Assembly (NCBI GenBank): GCA_018670435.1
Contig: JABHRC010000010.1
Span: 1-48,936 of the forward strand
DNA: 48,936 nt
DNA from: Gammaproteobacteria bacterium
GTDB lineage: Bacteria > Pseudomonadota > Gammaproteobacteria > GCA-002705445 > GCA-002716945
Direction: 5' to 3'
The position numbers and the translations under genes are program-made. The notes beneath the pieces are model-generated. The model was not told the origin of the DNA. It made no database searches and was given only the letters and a program-made list of their open reading frames with translations. Positions 9,007-18,072 of the stretch are shown in pieces (within the stretch, counting starts at the first letter, position 1; each line of letters opens with the position of its first letter).

Positions 9007-10325
9007 TGAATAAGTCAAAAATAATTATAAATTCACCAAATAAGATTGATCTATCAGAATTTAAAAAAGAAAATAGTACTGTGACAAAATACGGTCTTCC
9101 ACCTGAAATAAAATTTTGTAAAAAATGTGTTATTTCTAATCAACGTCCTAATTCAGCTGTTGAATTTAAGCATACAGAAAACTCCAAAAAAAAGACTATT
9201 AATTTTAATGAGGATGGAATATGTGATGCATGTATTGCCACAGAGAAAAAAAATGAAAATATTGATTGGGAAAAAAGAGAAAGTGAACTAATAGAGCTAT
9301 GTAATCAATATAGGAGTAACAATGGCTCTTATGATTGTCTTGTTCCTGGATCTGGTGGTAAAGATAGCTTTTATGCTTCCCATGTCCTTAAGTATAAATA
9401 TAATATGAATCCACTGACCGTAACATGGGCCCCAAATATGTATACACAGTGGGGCTGGGAGAACTTTCAGGCATGGATTCACTCAGGCTTAGATAATTAT
9501 CTTATGACTCCAAATGGGAGAACTCATCGTTTAATGACTAGATTAGCTGTGGAGAAATTATTTCATCCTTTTCAACCTTTTATATTAGGTCAAAAATGTT
9601 TTGCTCCAAAGATGGCAATAAAGTTTGATATCCCTTTAATATTTTATGGGGAACAAGAATCTGAATATGGAACTCCAGTTAATGAGGCTATGTCTTCAAA
9701 AAGAGACTGGACATTTTCTGCTCTTAGCGAAAGAGATGAAATGTTTTTTGGTGGTGTTGCCTATGAATCATTAAAGAATGACTTTGGTTTAACAGATAAT
9801 GATTTATCTATATACGTGCCTGAGGCAATTGGAAATATAAAGAAGACTTCGATAGACTTTAGGTATCTTGGTTACTATTTAAAATGGCATCCTCAATCAA
9901 ATTATTATTATGCTGCGGAGCATAGTGACTTCAAAGCATCTCCAGAAAGAACTTTGGGAACATATAGTAAATATAATAGTATAGATGATAAAATTGATGA
10001 TTTTTTTTACTATACAATGGGAATAAAGTTTGGAATAGGAAGGGCCACAACAGATGCATCTCAAGAAATAAGATCAGGAGACATTAATAGAGAAGAGGGC
10101 GTGCTTTTAGTGAATAAATTTGATCATGAATTCCCCGAACGGTTTTCTAAAGAAATATATAAATACTTAAGTATAAACAAGAAAGAGTTTCCAGTTGCTA
10201 GTAAAGTATTTGAAGAACCTATATTTACTAAAGATTATTTCTTAAGGTTATGTGATAAATTTCGCTCGCCACATATATGGAAATATTTTAATGGTCAGTG
10301 GAAACTTAGAAAACAAATCAAATAA
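9006..10325 (+). CDS. N-acetyl sugar amidotransferase, PseA/WbpG/PtmG family (copy 1)
   Basis: A 439-residue PP-loop ATPase. A zinc-type cysteine pair in FCKKCVISNQRP and a second pair in CDAC frame the N-terminus; the ATP-binding PP-loop is SGGKDS. Members such as PseA, PtmG and WbpG turn an acetamido group of a sugar into an acetamidino group, using ammonia from HisH/HisF partners. It has the expected hisF- and hisH-like genes next to it, and a second paralogue after them. The ATG at 9006 overlaps the ptmA-like stop; a TTG at 8991 is a weaker alternative. The substrate is probably the legionaminic acid (inference). Confidence 0.86.
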   Translation: MNKSKIIINSPNKIDLSEFKKENSTVTKYGLPPEIKFCKKCVISNQRPNSAVEFKHTENSKKKTINFNEDGICDACIATEKKNENIDWEKRESELIELCNQYRSNNGSYDCLVPGSGGKDSFYASHVLKYKYNMNPLTVTWAPNMYTQWGWENFQAWIHSGLDNYLMTPNGRTHRLMTRLAVEKLFHPFQPFILGQKCFAPKMAIKFDIPLIFYGEQESEYGTPVNEAMSSKRDWTFSALSERDEMFFGGVAYESLKNDFGLTDNDLSIYVPEAIGNIKKTSIDFRYLGYYLKWHPQSNYYYAAEHSDFKASPERTLGTYSKYNSIDDKIDDFFYYTMGIKFGIGRATTDASQEIRSGDINREEGVLLVNKFDHEFPERFSKEIYKYLSINKKEFPVASKVFEEPIFTKDYFLRLCDKFRSPHIWKYFNGQWKLRKQIK

Positions 10326-10332
10326 GTATAGA

Positions 10333-11103
10333 ATGGCGAGCAATATTAGATTAATAGCAAGATTAGATATCAAAGGCCCAAATTTGATAAAAGGCATACA
10401 TCTTGAAGGTTTAAGAGTTATGGGTAACCCTAATGAATTTGCAAAAAAATATTATAATGATGGTGTAGATGAAATTATATATATGGATACTGTTGCAAGC
10501 TTATATGGAAGAAATAATTTAAGTGATATTGTTAAAAAAGCAGTGAAAGATGTATATGTTCCTATTACAGTTGGTGGAGGATTACGTTCTATTGATGATG
10601 TCAAATATCTCCTTAGATGCGGTGCAGAGAAAGTTGCAATTAATACCGCTGCAACGAAAGATCCAAAGCTGATAACTGAAGTTTCAAGAAAGTTTGGTTC
10701 CCAATGCATGGTGCTATCAATCGAAGCAAAAAGAAATGGAGATGATTCATGGGAAGTATACACTGAAAATGGTAGACAAAAAACTGGAATGGATGTGCTT
10801 GAATGGGCTAAACAAGGTGAAAGTCTTGAGGCAGGAGAAATCTTATTGACTTCAGTAGATAACGAAGGCACTAAAAAGGGTTTTGATTACGAATTAATAA
10901 AAAAGGTATCTGAATCTGTTTCTATTCCCGTTATTGCAAGTGGTGGAATGGGTTGTCTAAATGATTTGTCTAAAGTTGTAAATGACTCAAGTGCTGATGC
11001 AGTTGCCATGGCTGACATATTGCATTATGACCGTTCAAATATAAAACTGATAAGAGAGCATTGTCAGGAAAATAATATTAATGTCAGAGACTATGAAGCC
11101 TAA
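10333..11103 (+). CDS. hisF: HisF-like cyclase subunit of sugar amidation (LPS HisF)
   Basis: A 256-residue (beta/alpha)8 barrel of the HisF family, starting at the ATG 10333 (RLIARLDIKG). The family's first catalytic aspartate is kept at D12, but the second, in the motif normally written AIDAK, is a glutamate (SIEAKR, E131). No histidine biosynthesis genes are nearby; it lies between two sugar amidotransferases and beside hisH. It therefore most likely serves as an ammonia channel for acetamidino formation, as HisF2 does in Pseudomonas O-antigen synthesis. A start at 10252 would overlap the previous gene by 74 bases and is unlikely. Confidence 0.85.
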   Translation: MASNIRLIARLDIKGPNLIKGIHLEGLRVMGNPNEFAKKYYNDGVDEIIYMDTVASLYGRNNLSDIVKKAVKDVYVPITVGGGLRSIDDVKYLLRCGAEKVAINTAATKDPKLITEVSRKFGSQCMVLSIEAKRNGDDSWEVYTENGRQKTGMDVLEWAKQGESLEAGEILLTSVDNEGTKKGFDYELIKKVSESVSIPVIASGGMGCLNDLSKVVNDSSADAVAMADILHYDRSNIKLIREHCQENNINVRDYEA

Positions 11104-11731
11104 AATAAGTATTGTAGATTATGGTTTATGCAACTTATACAATGTTAGTAATGCTCTAGAACATATAGGTGCAAATATTACGATCATTGATAAGCCTCAT
11201 GATATTGAAAAGGCAAGCCATATAATACTCCCTGGGGTAGGTGCATTTAAAAATGGAATGAGAGGACTAAATTTGAGAGAGTTAGTTCAGCCTTTGAAAG
11301 AACACATCGAAAAAAATAGACCATTTTTAGGAATTTGCTTGGGCATGCAAATGATGCTAAGTAAAAGTTATGAATTTGGAGAAATAGAGGGTTTAGATAT
11401 TATAGATGGGGATGTTGAAAAAATTCCAAAAATAAATTCGAGTAATATTACTCATAAAATTCCACATATCGGATGGAATAAAGTTATCATTAATGAAAAT
11501 GTTAGAAATCATCATCTCCTTACGGGGCAAGATGATAAGTCATCTATGTACTTTGTTCATTCATATAGAGTTAACTGTAATAATAAAGATAATATTATGG
11601 CTACAACTAATTATAATGATGTTAATATAACTGCAATTATCAATAAAAATAATGCGTATGGATGTCAATTTCATCCTGAAAAGAGTGGAAAATACGGCCT
11701 AAATATTTTAAAACAATTTGTTAAATCATAG
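11081..11731 (+). CDS. hisH: HisH-like glutamine amidotransferase subunit
   Basis: A class I glutamine amidotransferase of 216 residues. The oxyanion region LPGVGAF is present, the nucleophile is the cysteine in GICLGMQ, and the His-Glu pair is in FHPEKSG near the C-terminus, so glutaminase activity should be intact. It would release ammonia from glutamine for the HisF-like partner and the sugar amidotransferases at 9006 and 11740. Start at 11081 overlaps hisF by 23 bases; an ATG at 11093 is also possible. Confidence 0.86.
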   Translation: MSETMKPKISIVDYGLCNLYNVSNALEHIGANITIIDKPHDIEKASHIILPGVGAFKNGMRGLNLRELVQPLKEHIEKNRPFLGICLGMQMMLSKSYEFGEIEGLDIIDGDVEKIPKINSSNITHKIPHIGWNKVIINENVRNHHLLTGQDDKSSMYFVHSYRVNCNNKDNIMATTNYNDVNITAIINKNNAYGCQFHPEKSGKYGLNILKQFVKS

Positions 11732-11739
11732 GAGTGATA

Positions 11740-12984
11740 ATGGGTAAAATAATAAAATCATCAGACGATATTCTTGATAAACAGCTAGGTCTTCTTCCAA
11801 AAGAGATCAAGTTTTGCAATAACTGTGTCGTATCAAATCAAAGACCAAGAATAGCATGGGATCAAAAAATTAAAGGTCAATGCTCAGCATGTGATTATGC
11901 ATATGAAAAGGATAATATAATAGATTGGGAAAAAAGAGAGAAAGAGCTGCAAGCGGTATGTGACAAATATAGATCTAAGGATGGTTCATGGGATGTTATT
12001 GTTCCTGGCTCTGGTGGAAAAGATAGTGGCATGGTCACGCATAAATTAAAGCATAAATATGGCATGAATCCTTTAACTGTAACATGGGCCCCATTTCTAT
12101 ATACAGATATTGGCTGGAAAAACTTTACAGCTTTAAAAGATAAAGGCTATGACAATATTCTTATACATCCTGATGGTAAACTACATAGGAAACTTTCTAT
12201 GCTAGCTTTTGACTTACATGGTGATGCATGGGATCCATTCGGCTATGGACAACAATATATGGCTTATCATTTATCAATTAAATTCAATATTCCATTTATC
12301 TTTTTCGGTGAAAATGGAGAAATAGAATATGGTGGATCTCTTAAACAAAAAGATATGGTGGAGGCGCCATGGGAAGACTGCGAAGAAATATTTTATAAAG
12401 GAAGTGGAGTACATAAATTAATTGAAGCTGGACTAAAAAGAAATATTTTTACAAAGGAAGAAATTAAATCTACATCTTTAGATTTTTACCAACCACCAAA
12501 AATGGAAGATTTAAAGCGCGTAGGTAGCAAAGGACATTGGATGTCATATTATGAAAGATGGACCCCTCAGCATAATTATTACTATGCAGTGGAAAACTGT
12601 GGTTTTGAAGCAAATCCAGATAGATCAGAAGGTACATATCAGAAATATGGAAGTATTGATGACAAGCTAGATGGATTCCATTGGTGGATGGCATATATGA
12701 AATTTGGGATTTGTAGAGCAACATATGATGCTGCCCATGAGATAAGAGATCACCATATTAATAGGGAAGAAGGAGTTGCTCTAGTACATAAATATGATGG
12801 AGAATTTCCCATAAAGTATTGGAAAGATTTTTTAGAATATCTAGATATCTCAGAGAAAGAGTTCTGGTATATTGCTGACAAGTATAGAAGCAGACATGTA
12901 TGGACACCAACAGGTGCTAAATTTAGCGGGTATTCGCCTGAAGCTCAATACAAGCTTTGGAAATTAAATGAACAAGTCAAGTAA
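11740..12984 (+). CDS. N-acetyl sugar amidotransferase, WbpG family (copy 2)
   Basis: A 414-residue paralogue of the protein at 9006, with the same cysteine pairs (FCNNCVVSNQRP and CSAC), the PP-loop SGGKDS and the ending typical of the family. GGAG at 11731-11734 is spaced five bases from the ATG at 11740, which decides the start over an in-frame GTG at 11734. The substrate region differs: GENGEIEYGG here against GEQESEYGT in copy 1, so the two copies probably amidate different positions or sugars (inference). Both share a single HisH/HisF pair. Confidence 0.86.
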   Translation: MGKIIKSSDDILDKQLGLLPKEIKFCNNCVVSNQRPRIAWDQKIKGQCSACDYAYEKDNIIDWEKREKELQAVCDKYRSKDGSWDVIVPGSGGKDSGMVTHKLKHKYGMNPLTVTWAPFLYTDIGWKNFTALKDKGYDNILIHPDGKLHRKLSMLAFDLHGDAWDPFGYGQQYMAYHLSIKFNIPFIFFGENGEIEYGGSLKQKDMVEAPWEDCEEIFYKGSGVHKLIEAGLKRNIFTKEEIKSTSLDFYQPPKMEDLKRVGSKGHWMSYYERWTPQHNYYYAVENCGFEANPDRSEGTYQKYGSIDDKLDGFHWWMAYMKFGICRATYDAAHEIRDHHINREEGVALVHKYDGEFPIKYWKDFLEYLDISEKEFWYIADKYRSRHVWTPTGAKFSGYSPEAQYKLWKLNEQVK

Positions 12985-12992
12985 GGTTGTTT

Positions 12993-13286
12993 ATGAATAA
13001 GGAAGATATTATAAATATAATTTATTTGGCAATTGATGACTATAACCAAATAAACCCAAATAGTTTGATTGCTAAAGAAAGTAATACATTGCTATATGGA
13101 CAAGATGGTAAGCTTGATTCGCTAGGGTTGGTCAACCTAATATTGGCGATAGAAGAGAAGCTTCTTGACAACTTTAATAAGAGTATTAGCTTGGCAGACG
13201 ACAAAGCATTTTCAGAAAAAACTAGCCCATTCTCAAGTGTTTCAGTATTAGCAGATTTTATCTATAATAAGATTGATGATAAATAA
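12993..13286 (+). CDS. Acyl carrier protein
   Basis: A small acidic helical protein of 97 residues with the phosphopantetheine attachment motif LDSLGLVNL, serine S43. The AAGG at 12983-12986 supports the ATG at 12993 over an in-frame TTG at 12987. It is too diverged to be the housekeeping AcpP, which is normally next to fabF. Followed by an SDR reductase and an adenylating ligase, it probably carries a short acyl group to be placed on a sugar amine (inference). Confidence 0.82.
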   Translation: MNKEDIINIIYLAIDDYNQINPNSLIAKESNTLLYGQDGKLDSLGLVNLILAIEEKLLDNFNKSISLADDKAFSEKTSPFSSVSVLADFIYNKIDDK

Positions 13287-13983
13287 AAGTAATCAACAAG
13301 TTATACTTGTTACTGGGACTAGCAAGGGTATAGGTAAATTAATTGCTGAACACTATCTTAAGTTATCAAATAACTTAGTCATTGGTTGCAGTAGATCAAA
13401 ATCATCTATTAGCAATAATAATTATATTCATTATGAGCTAGATTTATCAAAGAATAGTGCCGTCAATGATTTAATGATTAAAATAAGAAAAAGCACCAAT
13501 AGGTTAAATGTTCTAATAAATAACGTAGGTGTAGCATCAATGAATCATTTATTATTATCTACTCCTGAGAAAATAGATCAGATAATTGATGTTAATTTAA
13601 AATCTGTAATTAATTTAACAAGAGAAGCGTCCAAATTAATTAAAAAAGAGAAGAATGGCAGGATTATTAATATGACAACAGTAGCATCGCCACTCAATCT
13701 TGAGGGTGAGTCTGTATATGTCAGTTCTAAAGCAGCAATTGAAGCATTCACAAAAGTGACAGCAAAAGAATTAAGCGCATTTGGAATCACAGTAAACGCA
13801 GTAGGCCCAGGTCCAGTAAAAACAGATTTAATTAAAAATATTCCAACTCATAAGATTAACAGGATTATATCCCAATTATCCTCAAAATCTTACACAAGTA
13901 TAGATGATATATTAAATATTTTAGATTTTTTTATGAAAAAAGAGAGCCAATTAGTAAATGGGCAAATCATTTACCTTGGCTAA
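13276..13983 (+). CDS. SDR-family 3-oxoacyl-ACP-reductase-like protein (FabG-like)
   Basis: A classical SDR of 235 residues with the cofactor motif TGTSKGIG (13-20), NNVG, and the catalytic YVSSK. The shortened C-terminus ends in the usual VNGQIIYLG. Located between an acyl carrier protein (11-base overlap) and an acyl ligase, it is likely to reduce a carrier-bound oxoacyl group, for example to a 3-hydroxyacyl group. A sugar reductase role cannot be excluded. Start chosen at the ATG 13276; a TTG precedes it directly. Confidence 0.75.
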   Translation: MINKSNQQVILVTGTSKGIGKLIAEHYLKLSNNLVIGCSRSKSSISNNNYIHYELDLSKNSAVNDLMIKIRKSTNRLNVLINNVGVASMNHLLLSTPEKIDQIIDVNLKSVINLTREASKLIKKEKNGRIINMTTVASPLNLEGESVYVSSKAAIEAFTKVTAKELSAFGITVNAVGPGPVKTDLIKNIPTHKINRIISQLSSKSYTSIDDILNILDFFMKKESQLVNGQIIYLG

Positions 13984-13990
13984 AATAAAA

Positions 13991-15328
13991 ATGCTTACCA
14001 ATCTTCTTAATAAATTAAATGACTATAAGTCAGATATACTCTTGATAGATGGAGACAAGAGAATATCGTATAAGGATCTATTAATAAGAATTTCTAAATT
14101 TGAAGCATTTTATAAGCAAAATAAAATTAAGAATACAGATGTTATTTTAATTAGCTCAAAGCTGACTATTGAATTTATAGCCCTATTTATTGTTCTTCTA
14201 AAAAATAACAATGTCATTATCCCTATAGAGGAAGCATCAAAAATAAACTGTACTGAAATATATAATATTACAAAATATGATTTATTGATTAAAGTGCGTG
14301 AAGATAATGTGTCAATATCTATTAATGATATAGCTAGTAAACATAATTTAATTCACGAGATTCATAAGAGAAATGTGCCAGGTATCATACTTTTTACATC
14401 TGGGACAAGCGGAGCTCCAAAAGCTATTCTTCACGATGCAGGAAAGTTATTAAATCTATATAAGGTGGAAGGCAGGAGATATAGAACATTTCTTTTTATG
14501 TCCCATGATCATATAGGTGGTTTAAATACATTATTATACAATTTATTTAATGGAGGCACCTTAATTCTAAACAATACATATAATGTAGATATTATTCTAG
14601 GCGAGATAGAAAAACATCATGTAACGCTTTTACCGACGACTCCATCTTTCTTAAACATGATGTTACTTACTAATAGTTTTAATAAATATAATTTATCATC
14701 ATTGCGTCTTATTACATATGGTACGGAACCAATGGATAAAAGAACATTGACTAAACTAAATGAAAGCTTCCCAGAAATCAAATTACGCCAAACATATGGT
14801 ATGACAGAAATAGGAATATTAAATATTAAATCAAGAAATTCAGGATCTTTAGAAATTAAAATAGATAAAGAAAAAAATGACTACAAAGTTATTAATGATA
14901 TATTGTATATCAAATCAGATACATCAATGATAGGATACTTAAATTATAAATCTCCTTTCACAGACGATGGATGGATGAACACCGGAGATAGAGTATTCGT
15001 GAATGGCGAGTATATTACAATCCTAGGAAGAGAATCTGAATTAATTAATGTTGGTGGAGAAAAAGTATTCCCTATTGAAGTTGAAACTATACTTAAAGAA
15101 TATGAAAATGTTTCTGATGCAGTGGTTTATGCAAAAGAAAATAGAATTCTTGGTCATATAGTTGCTGCTGATATTGTGTTAATAAATGAAACTAAAAAAG
15201 AAAATGATTTTATTTTATCCATAAAAAGATACTGTACAGAAAAGTTAGAGAATTATAAAGTCCCAGTTAAGATTAATCTTGTTAACAAAATTAGAATAAG
15301 TAATAGATATAAAAAAGTTAGAATATGA
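13991..15328 (+). CDS. AMP-dependent acyl ligase (ANL superfamily)
   Basis: An adenylate-forming ligase of about 445 residues, somewhat short for the family. Motifs in order: the phosphate loop FTSGTSGAPK, the YGMTE motif, TGD in WMNTGDR, and GRESELINVGGEKV before the C-terminal domain. The final lysine region reads NRYKKVRI. It should activate a carboxylic acid with ATP and load it on the neighbouring acyl carrier protein. Two starts are plausible: ATG 13991, seven bases after the previous stop, and ATG 13958, overlapping it by 26 bases. The acid is unknown. Confidence 0.8.
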   Translation: MLTNLLNKLNDYKSDILLIDGDKRISYKDLLIRISKFEAFYKQNKIKNTDVILISSKLTIEFIALFIVLLKNNNVIIPIEEASKINCTEIYNITKYDLLIKVREDNVSISINDIASKHNLIHEIHKRNVPGIILFTSGTSGAPKAILHDAGKLLNLYKVEGRRYRTFLFMSHDHIGGLNTLLYNLFNGGTLILNNTYNVDIILGEIEKHHVTLLPTTPSFLNMMLLTNSFNKYNLSSLRLITYGTEPMDKRTLTKLNESFPEIKLRQTYGMTEIGILNIKSRNSGSLEIKIDKEKNDYKVINDILYIKSDTSMIGYLNYKSPFTDDGWMNTGDRVFVNGEYITILGRESELINVGGEKVFPIEVETILKEYENVSDAVVYAKENRILGHIVAADIVLINETKKENDFILSIKRYCTEKLENYKVPVKINLVNKIRISNRYKKVRI

Positions 15329-15957
15329 GTAAAAATATTATATTGATTGGTGCTGGTGGTCTCGGAAAAGAAGTTTTCCATTGGTTTAGTCGAGATGAAA
15401 AATTTACAGAGAATATAAAAGGTTTCCTTGATAAATCTGATCCTGATTTTTCTAAATGTAAGATTAAAGCTAATTTTCTTGGTAATGAAGATACTTATGA
15501 ATTTAATGATGATGATTATGTTGTTATAACAATAGCAGATGTCAAAGTTAGATCAAAAATCTATTCTAAGCTTAAAAATAAAGTGCAGTTTATAAATCTT
15601 ATTCACTCAAAAGCTATTATTTCTGAGAATGTGATGATGGGTACTGGGAATATAATATGTCCGAACTGTATAATTTCTAATAACGTATCTATGGGTAACA
15701 ATAACTTTATAAATATTAATGCTTCTATCTGCCATGAAAGCATTATTCGCAACAATGTCATACTTTCGCCCTATAGCCTTGTTAATGGCCAATGCATTAT
15801 TGATGATGATGTATTCATAGGTTCTCATGCAACTGTTTTTCAAAATTCAAGAATTGGAAAAGAATCCTCAATAGAAGCCAATACTTTGGTAAAGGGTGAT
15901 ATTAAAAAAAATCTTTATGTTTGTGGAGTACCAGGGAGAATTCTTCCTAAAAAGTAA
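15325..15957 (+). CDS. PglD/NeuD/LegH-type sugar acyltransferase
   Basis: A 210-residue protein with an N-terminal Rossmann-like nucleotide-sugar domain (IILIGAGGLGKEV) and a C-terminal left-handed beta-helix built of hexapeptide repeats, about 95-205. The catalytic histidine is H137 in INASICHES, and the end GVPGRIL is family typical. It is the only candidate in the window for LegH, the N-acetyltransferase acting on the LegC product. It may equally transfer the acyl group from the carrier protein two genes upstream. The ATG overlaps the ligase stop. Confidence 0.8.
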   Translation: MSKNIILIGAGGLGKEVFHWFSRDEKFTENIKGFLDKSDPDFSKCKIKANFLGNEDTYEFNDDDYVVITIADVKVRSKIYSKLKNKVQFINLIHSKAIISENVMMGTGNIICPNCIISNNVSMGNNNFININASICHESIIRNNVILSPYSLVNGQCIIDDDVFIGSHATVFQNSRIGKESSIEANTLVKGDIKKNLYVCGVPGRILPKK

Positions 15958-15963
15958 TTTATT

Positions 15964-16761
15964 ATGAATATATTTGAGCTAATAAAAAAAATTATACAAG
16001 TCAACAAAGGGCAAATTTACAACATAATCTCCACAGAAGCCTTATTAAGGGCGATAGCTTGGTATGTCACACCAATATTTTACTATTTACGTATAACGCC
16101 AAACGTCATTAGTGTTATTGCTTTATTAACTGGAGTTTTGGCATCATTTGTAATAATGATCGGGGGGAAAGATCTTTATCTCTATGGAGTTATGATTTAT
16201 GTTTTATCCATTATATTTGATCATTGTGATGGTAATATAGCACGCTTGAGAAATATGCCTACGTTTTTTGGAAGATTTATGGATGGTCTATTTGATATTA
16301 TCGTACAAGGCTTTATGCAGATTGCTTTGTTATCATTGATTCTTACAGATGTACTACCAAGTATCCAAGAAACATCAACAACTCATATAATGGGTTTTGA
16401 AGTTAATTTAATTCTCATCCTAGGAATAACGTTATTAAGTTTATTTTCGACACCTATGCAACATATGATTCCGGATAGATATGGAGCATATTGTCGTTGG
16501 ATCAATGAAGAGCATAAACTGTCTCTGAGCCCAACACTTAGAACAGATGTTTCTTTTAGATTTGTAGATATCCTTAATGATATCCAATTGATATTCATCA
16601 TCTTAGGAGTTCTTTCAAATCAATTCATATTTATTTATTTCATTATGAATCTAGTATCATCAATTACAATGGTAAGTTTTTATTTTTACTATGCAAAAAA
16701 AAGAATGTCAATTCATGCAAATGATCATAGAACATATTTGAATGAAAAAGATAAGTTATAA
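15964..16761 (+). CDS. CDP-alcohol phosphatidyltransferase family membrane protein
   Basis: A membrane protein of 265 residues with several hydrophobic helices (about 48-85, 110-130, 140-165, 200-235). The complete CDP-alcohol phosphotransferase motif is at 86-111: D86, D89-G90, A93-R94, G103, D107 and D111. Such enzymes join an alcohol and a CDP-activated partner with loss of CMP. The usual phospholipid enzymes sit elsewhere in genomes; here it lies in a glycan operon beside sulfotransferase and kinase-like genes, suggesting a phospho-linked decoration or lipid anchor. The substrates are unknown. Confidence 0.82.
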   Translation: MNIFELIKKIIQVNKGQIYNIISTEALLRAIAWYVTPIFYYLRITPNVISVIALLTGVLASFVIMIGGKDLYLYGVMIYVLSIIFDHCDGNIARLRNMPTFFGRFMDGLFDIIVQGFMQIALLSLILTDVLPSIQETSTTHIMGFEVNLILILGITLLSLFSTPMQHMIPDRYGAYCRWINEEHKLSLSPTLRTDVSFRFVDILNDIQLIFIILGVLSNQFIFIYFIMNLVSSITMVSFYFYYAKKRMSIHANDHRTYLNEKDKL

Positions 16762-16764
16762 ATA

Positions 16765-18060
16765 ATGACTAGCTATAAAACAATATATATTGCAGGAATC
16801 AATAGAAGTGGTGGTTCGCTATTAAGTAGATTATATGACAATCATAGTAGTATATTGAGTTATCCAACAGAGCTAGGCTTTCCCTCTGACAATAGTTTCT
16901 ATGATATAGTTGACTCATATGCTGGAGTTCCACAATCAATCCCTGACTATTTTAAATCTCAAGATCAAGATTTATTTTCATTACTTGATTTACCAAAAAA
17001 ACAGGCAGTATATTCTACACAGTGGGGTAAAGAAAAAAGTGAACCATTAGGAGTCAGAGAAAATTATCTAGAAAAAAACTTTTATGGAAATATAAAAACA
17101 TATTTTGATTATGATATGTTTATTGAAATATTTAATGAAAAGTCTATTCATGCTCAAAATATTAAAGAACTATATGATGCAAGACACTATGCATATTTCA
17201 GTGCCTGGGAGAATGGGAAGTATCTAAAAGATCAATCTCATGTAGTTATGCAAGATAGTGGAGGTATATATCTAACCAATATTGAGAGATATTTTAATGA
17301 GTTTACAGACTCTATTCTTTTATATCCAATTAGAGATATTACAGGCTATGTAGCAACCGAAAAAGTACGATATGCGCGTAGGTTTTATGGATCTAGAAGG
17401 TTTGCGTCACCGCAACTCCCAAACTATTTTGTTAAAAACTATAACTATTATGATATCGAGGAACAGATTAAAGGATGGCTGTGCGCAGTTACACGTGTTA
17501 GATTATTACAGGAAAAATATGGTATCAATGACAGATTCGTTATCTATAACCATTCTGCATTAACTTCTTATCCTGAATTGACAATGAAGAGTTTAATAAA
17601 TAAATCTTCATTAAAATATGAAGAAACCCTAGTTAACCCTACCATCGGCGGAAAAGACTGGCTAGGTAATTCGCATTATGGGCCAACAAAGGGAATCTCA
17701 AACAGTATTAATAAAAACTACAATAAAGTTCTTAGAAGAGATGAGTTGGATATAATTAGCTCATTATCTGGAGAATTATGTAGTCATATAGATAATAAAA
17801 ATACTCCTGTTAGTTTATTAGATATACCAGAAAATCTATTTTATGATTATGAAATTCAAAAAAAATATATTGATGATGAACAAAAGATATCACTATATTA
17901 TGCTTTAACAAATTCAACAAAAAGAAGATATAAAATTACACAAGCTCCCATATATTCTATTTTCGCTATAATATTTTCATTGATTGTCAGATTAGCTCAT
18001 ATCCCTAGAATACTTAAGCTTAGATATTTCAAAGGAAAAGGAAAACAGAATTATACTTAA
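16765..18060 (+). CDS. Sulfotransferase-family protein
   Basis: A 431-residue protein with a P-loop-like phosphosulfate motif at the N-terminus (GINRSGGSLLSRL, about 11-23) followed by HSSILSYPTEL, as in carbohydrate sulfotransferases. A second conserved patch is LYPIRDI, resembling the 3'-phosphate-binding part. A hydrophobic segment near residues 395-415 may attach it to the membrane. An adenylylsulfate-kinase-like gene lies two genes on, so sulfation of a sugar is plausible, yet no ATP sulfurylase is present in the window. Family-level assignment only. Confidence 0.68.
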   Translation: MTSYKTIYIAGINRSGGSLLSRLYDNHSSILSYPTELGFPSDNSFYDIVDSYAGVPQSIPDYFKSQDQDLFSLLDLPKKQAVYSTQWGKEKSEPLGVRENYLEKNFYGNIKTYFDYDMFIEIFNEKSIHAQNIKELYDARHYAYFSAWENGKYLKDQSHVVMQDSGGIYLTNIERYFNEFTDSILLYPIRDITGYVATEKVRYARRFYGSRRFASPQLPNYFVKNYNYYDIEEQIKGWLCAVTRVRLLQEKYGINDRFVIYNHSALTSYPELTMKSLINKSSLKYEETLVNPTIGGKDWLGNSHYGPTKGISNSINKNYNKVLRRDELDIISSLSGELCSHIDNKNTPVSLLDIPENLFYDYEIQKKYIDDEQKISLYYALTNSTKRRYKITQAPIYSIFAIIFSLIVRLAHIPRILKLRYFKGKGKQNYT

Positions 18061-18072
18061 CAAGGAATCATT

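Noticed and set aside
10452-10871. Open frames on the opposite strand of the glycan genes (for example inside the hisF-like gene)
   Set aside because: They lie wholly within well-supported genes, encode low-complexity hydrophobic products from AT-rich complement and have no ribosome site or family motifs.
10333-11731. HisF and HisH as histidine biosynthesis genes
   Set aside because: No other his genes are nearby, they lie between sugar amidotransferases, and the second HisF aspartate is changed.
11920-11960. Direct DNA repeat of the segment near 9260
   Set aside because: The similarity is the conserved DWEKRE protein motif of the two amidotransferase paralogues, not a separate repeat element.
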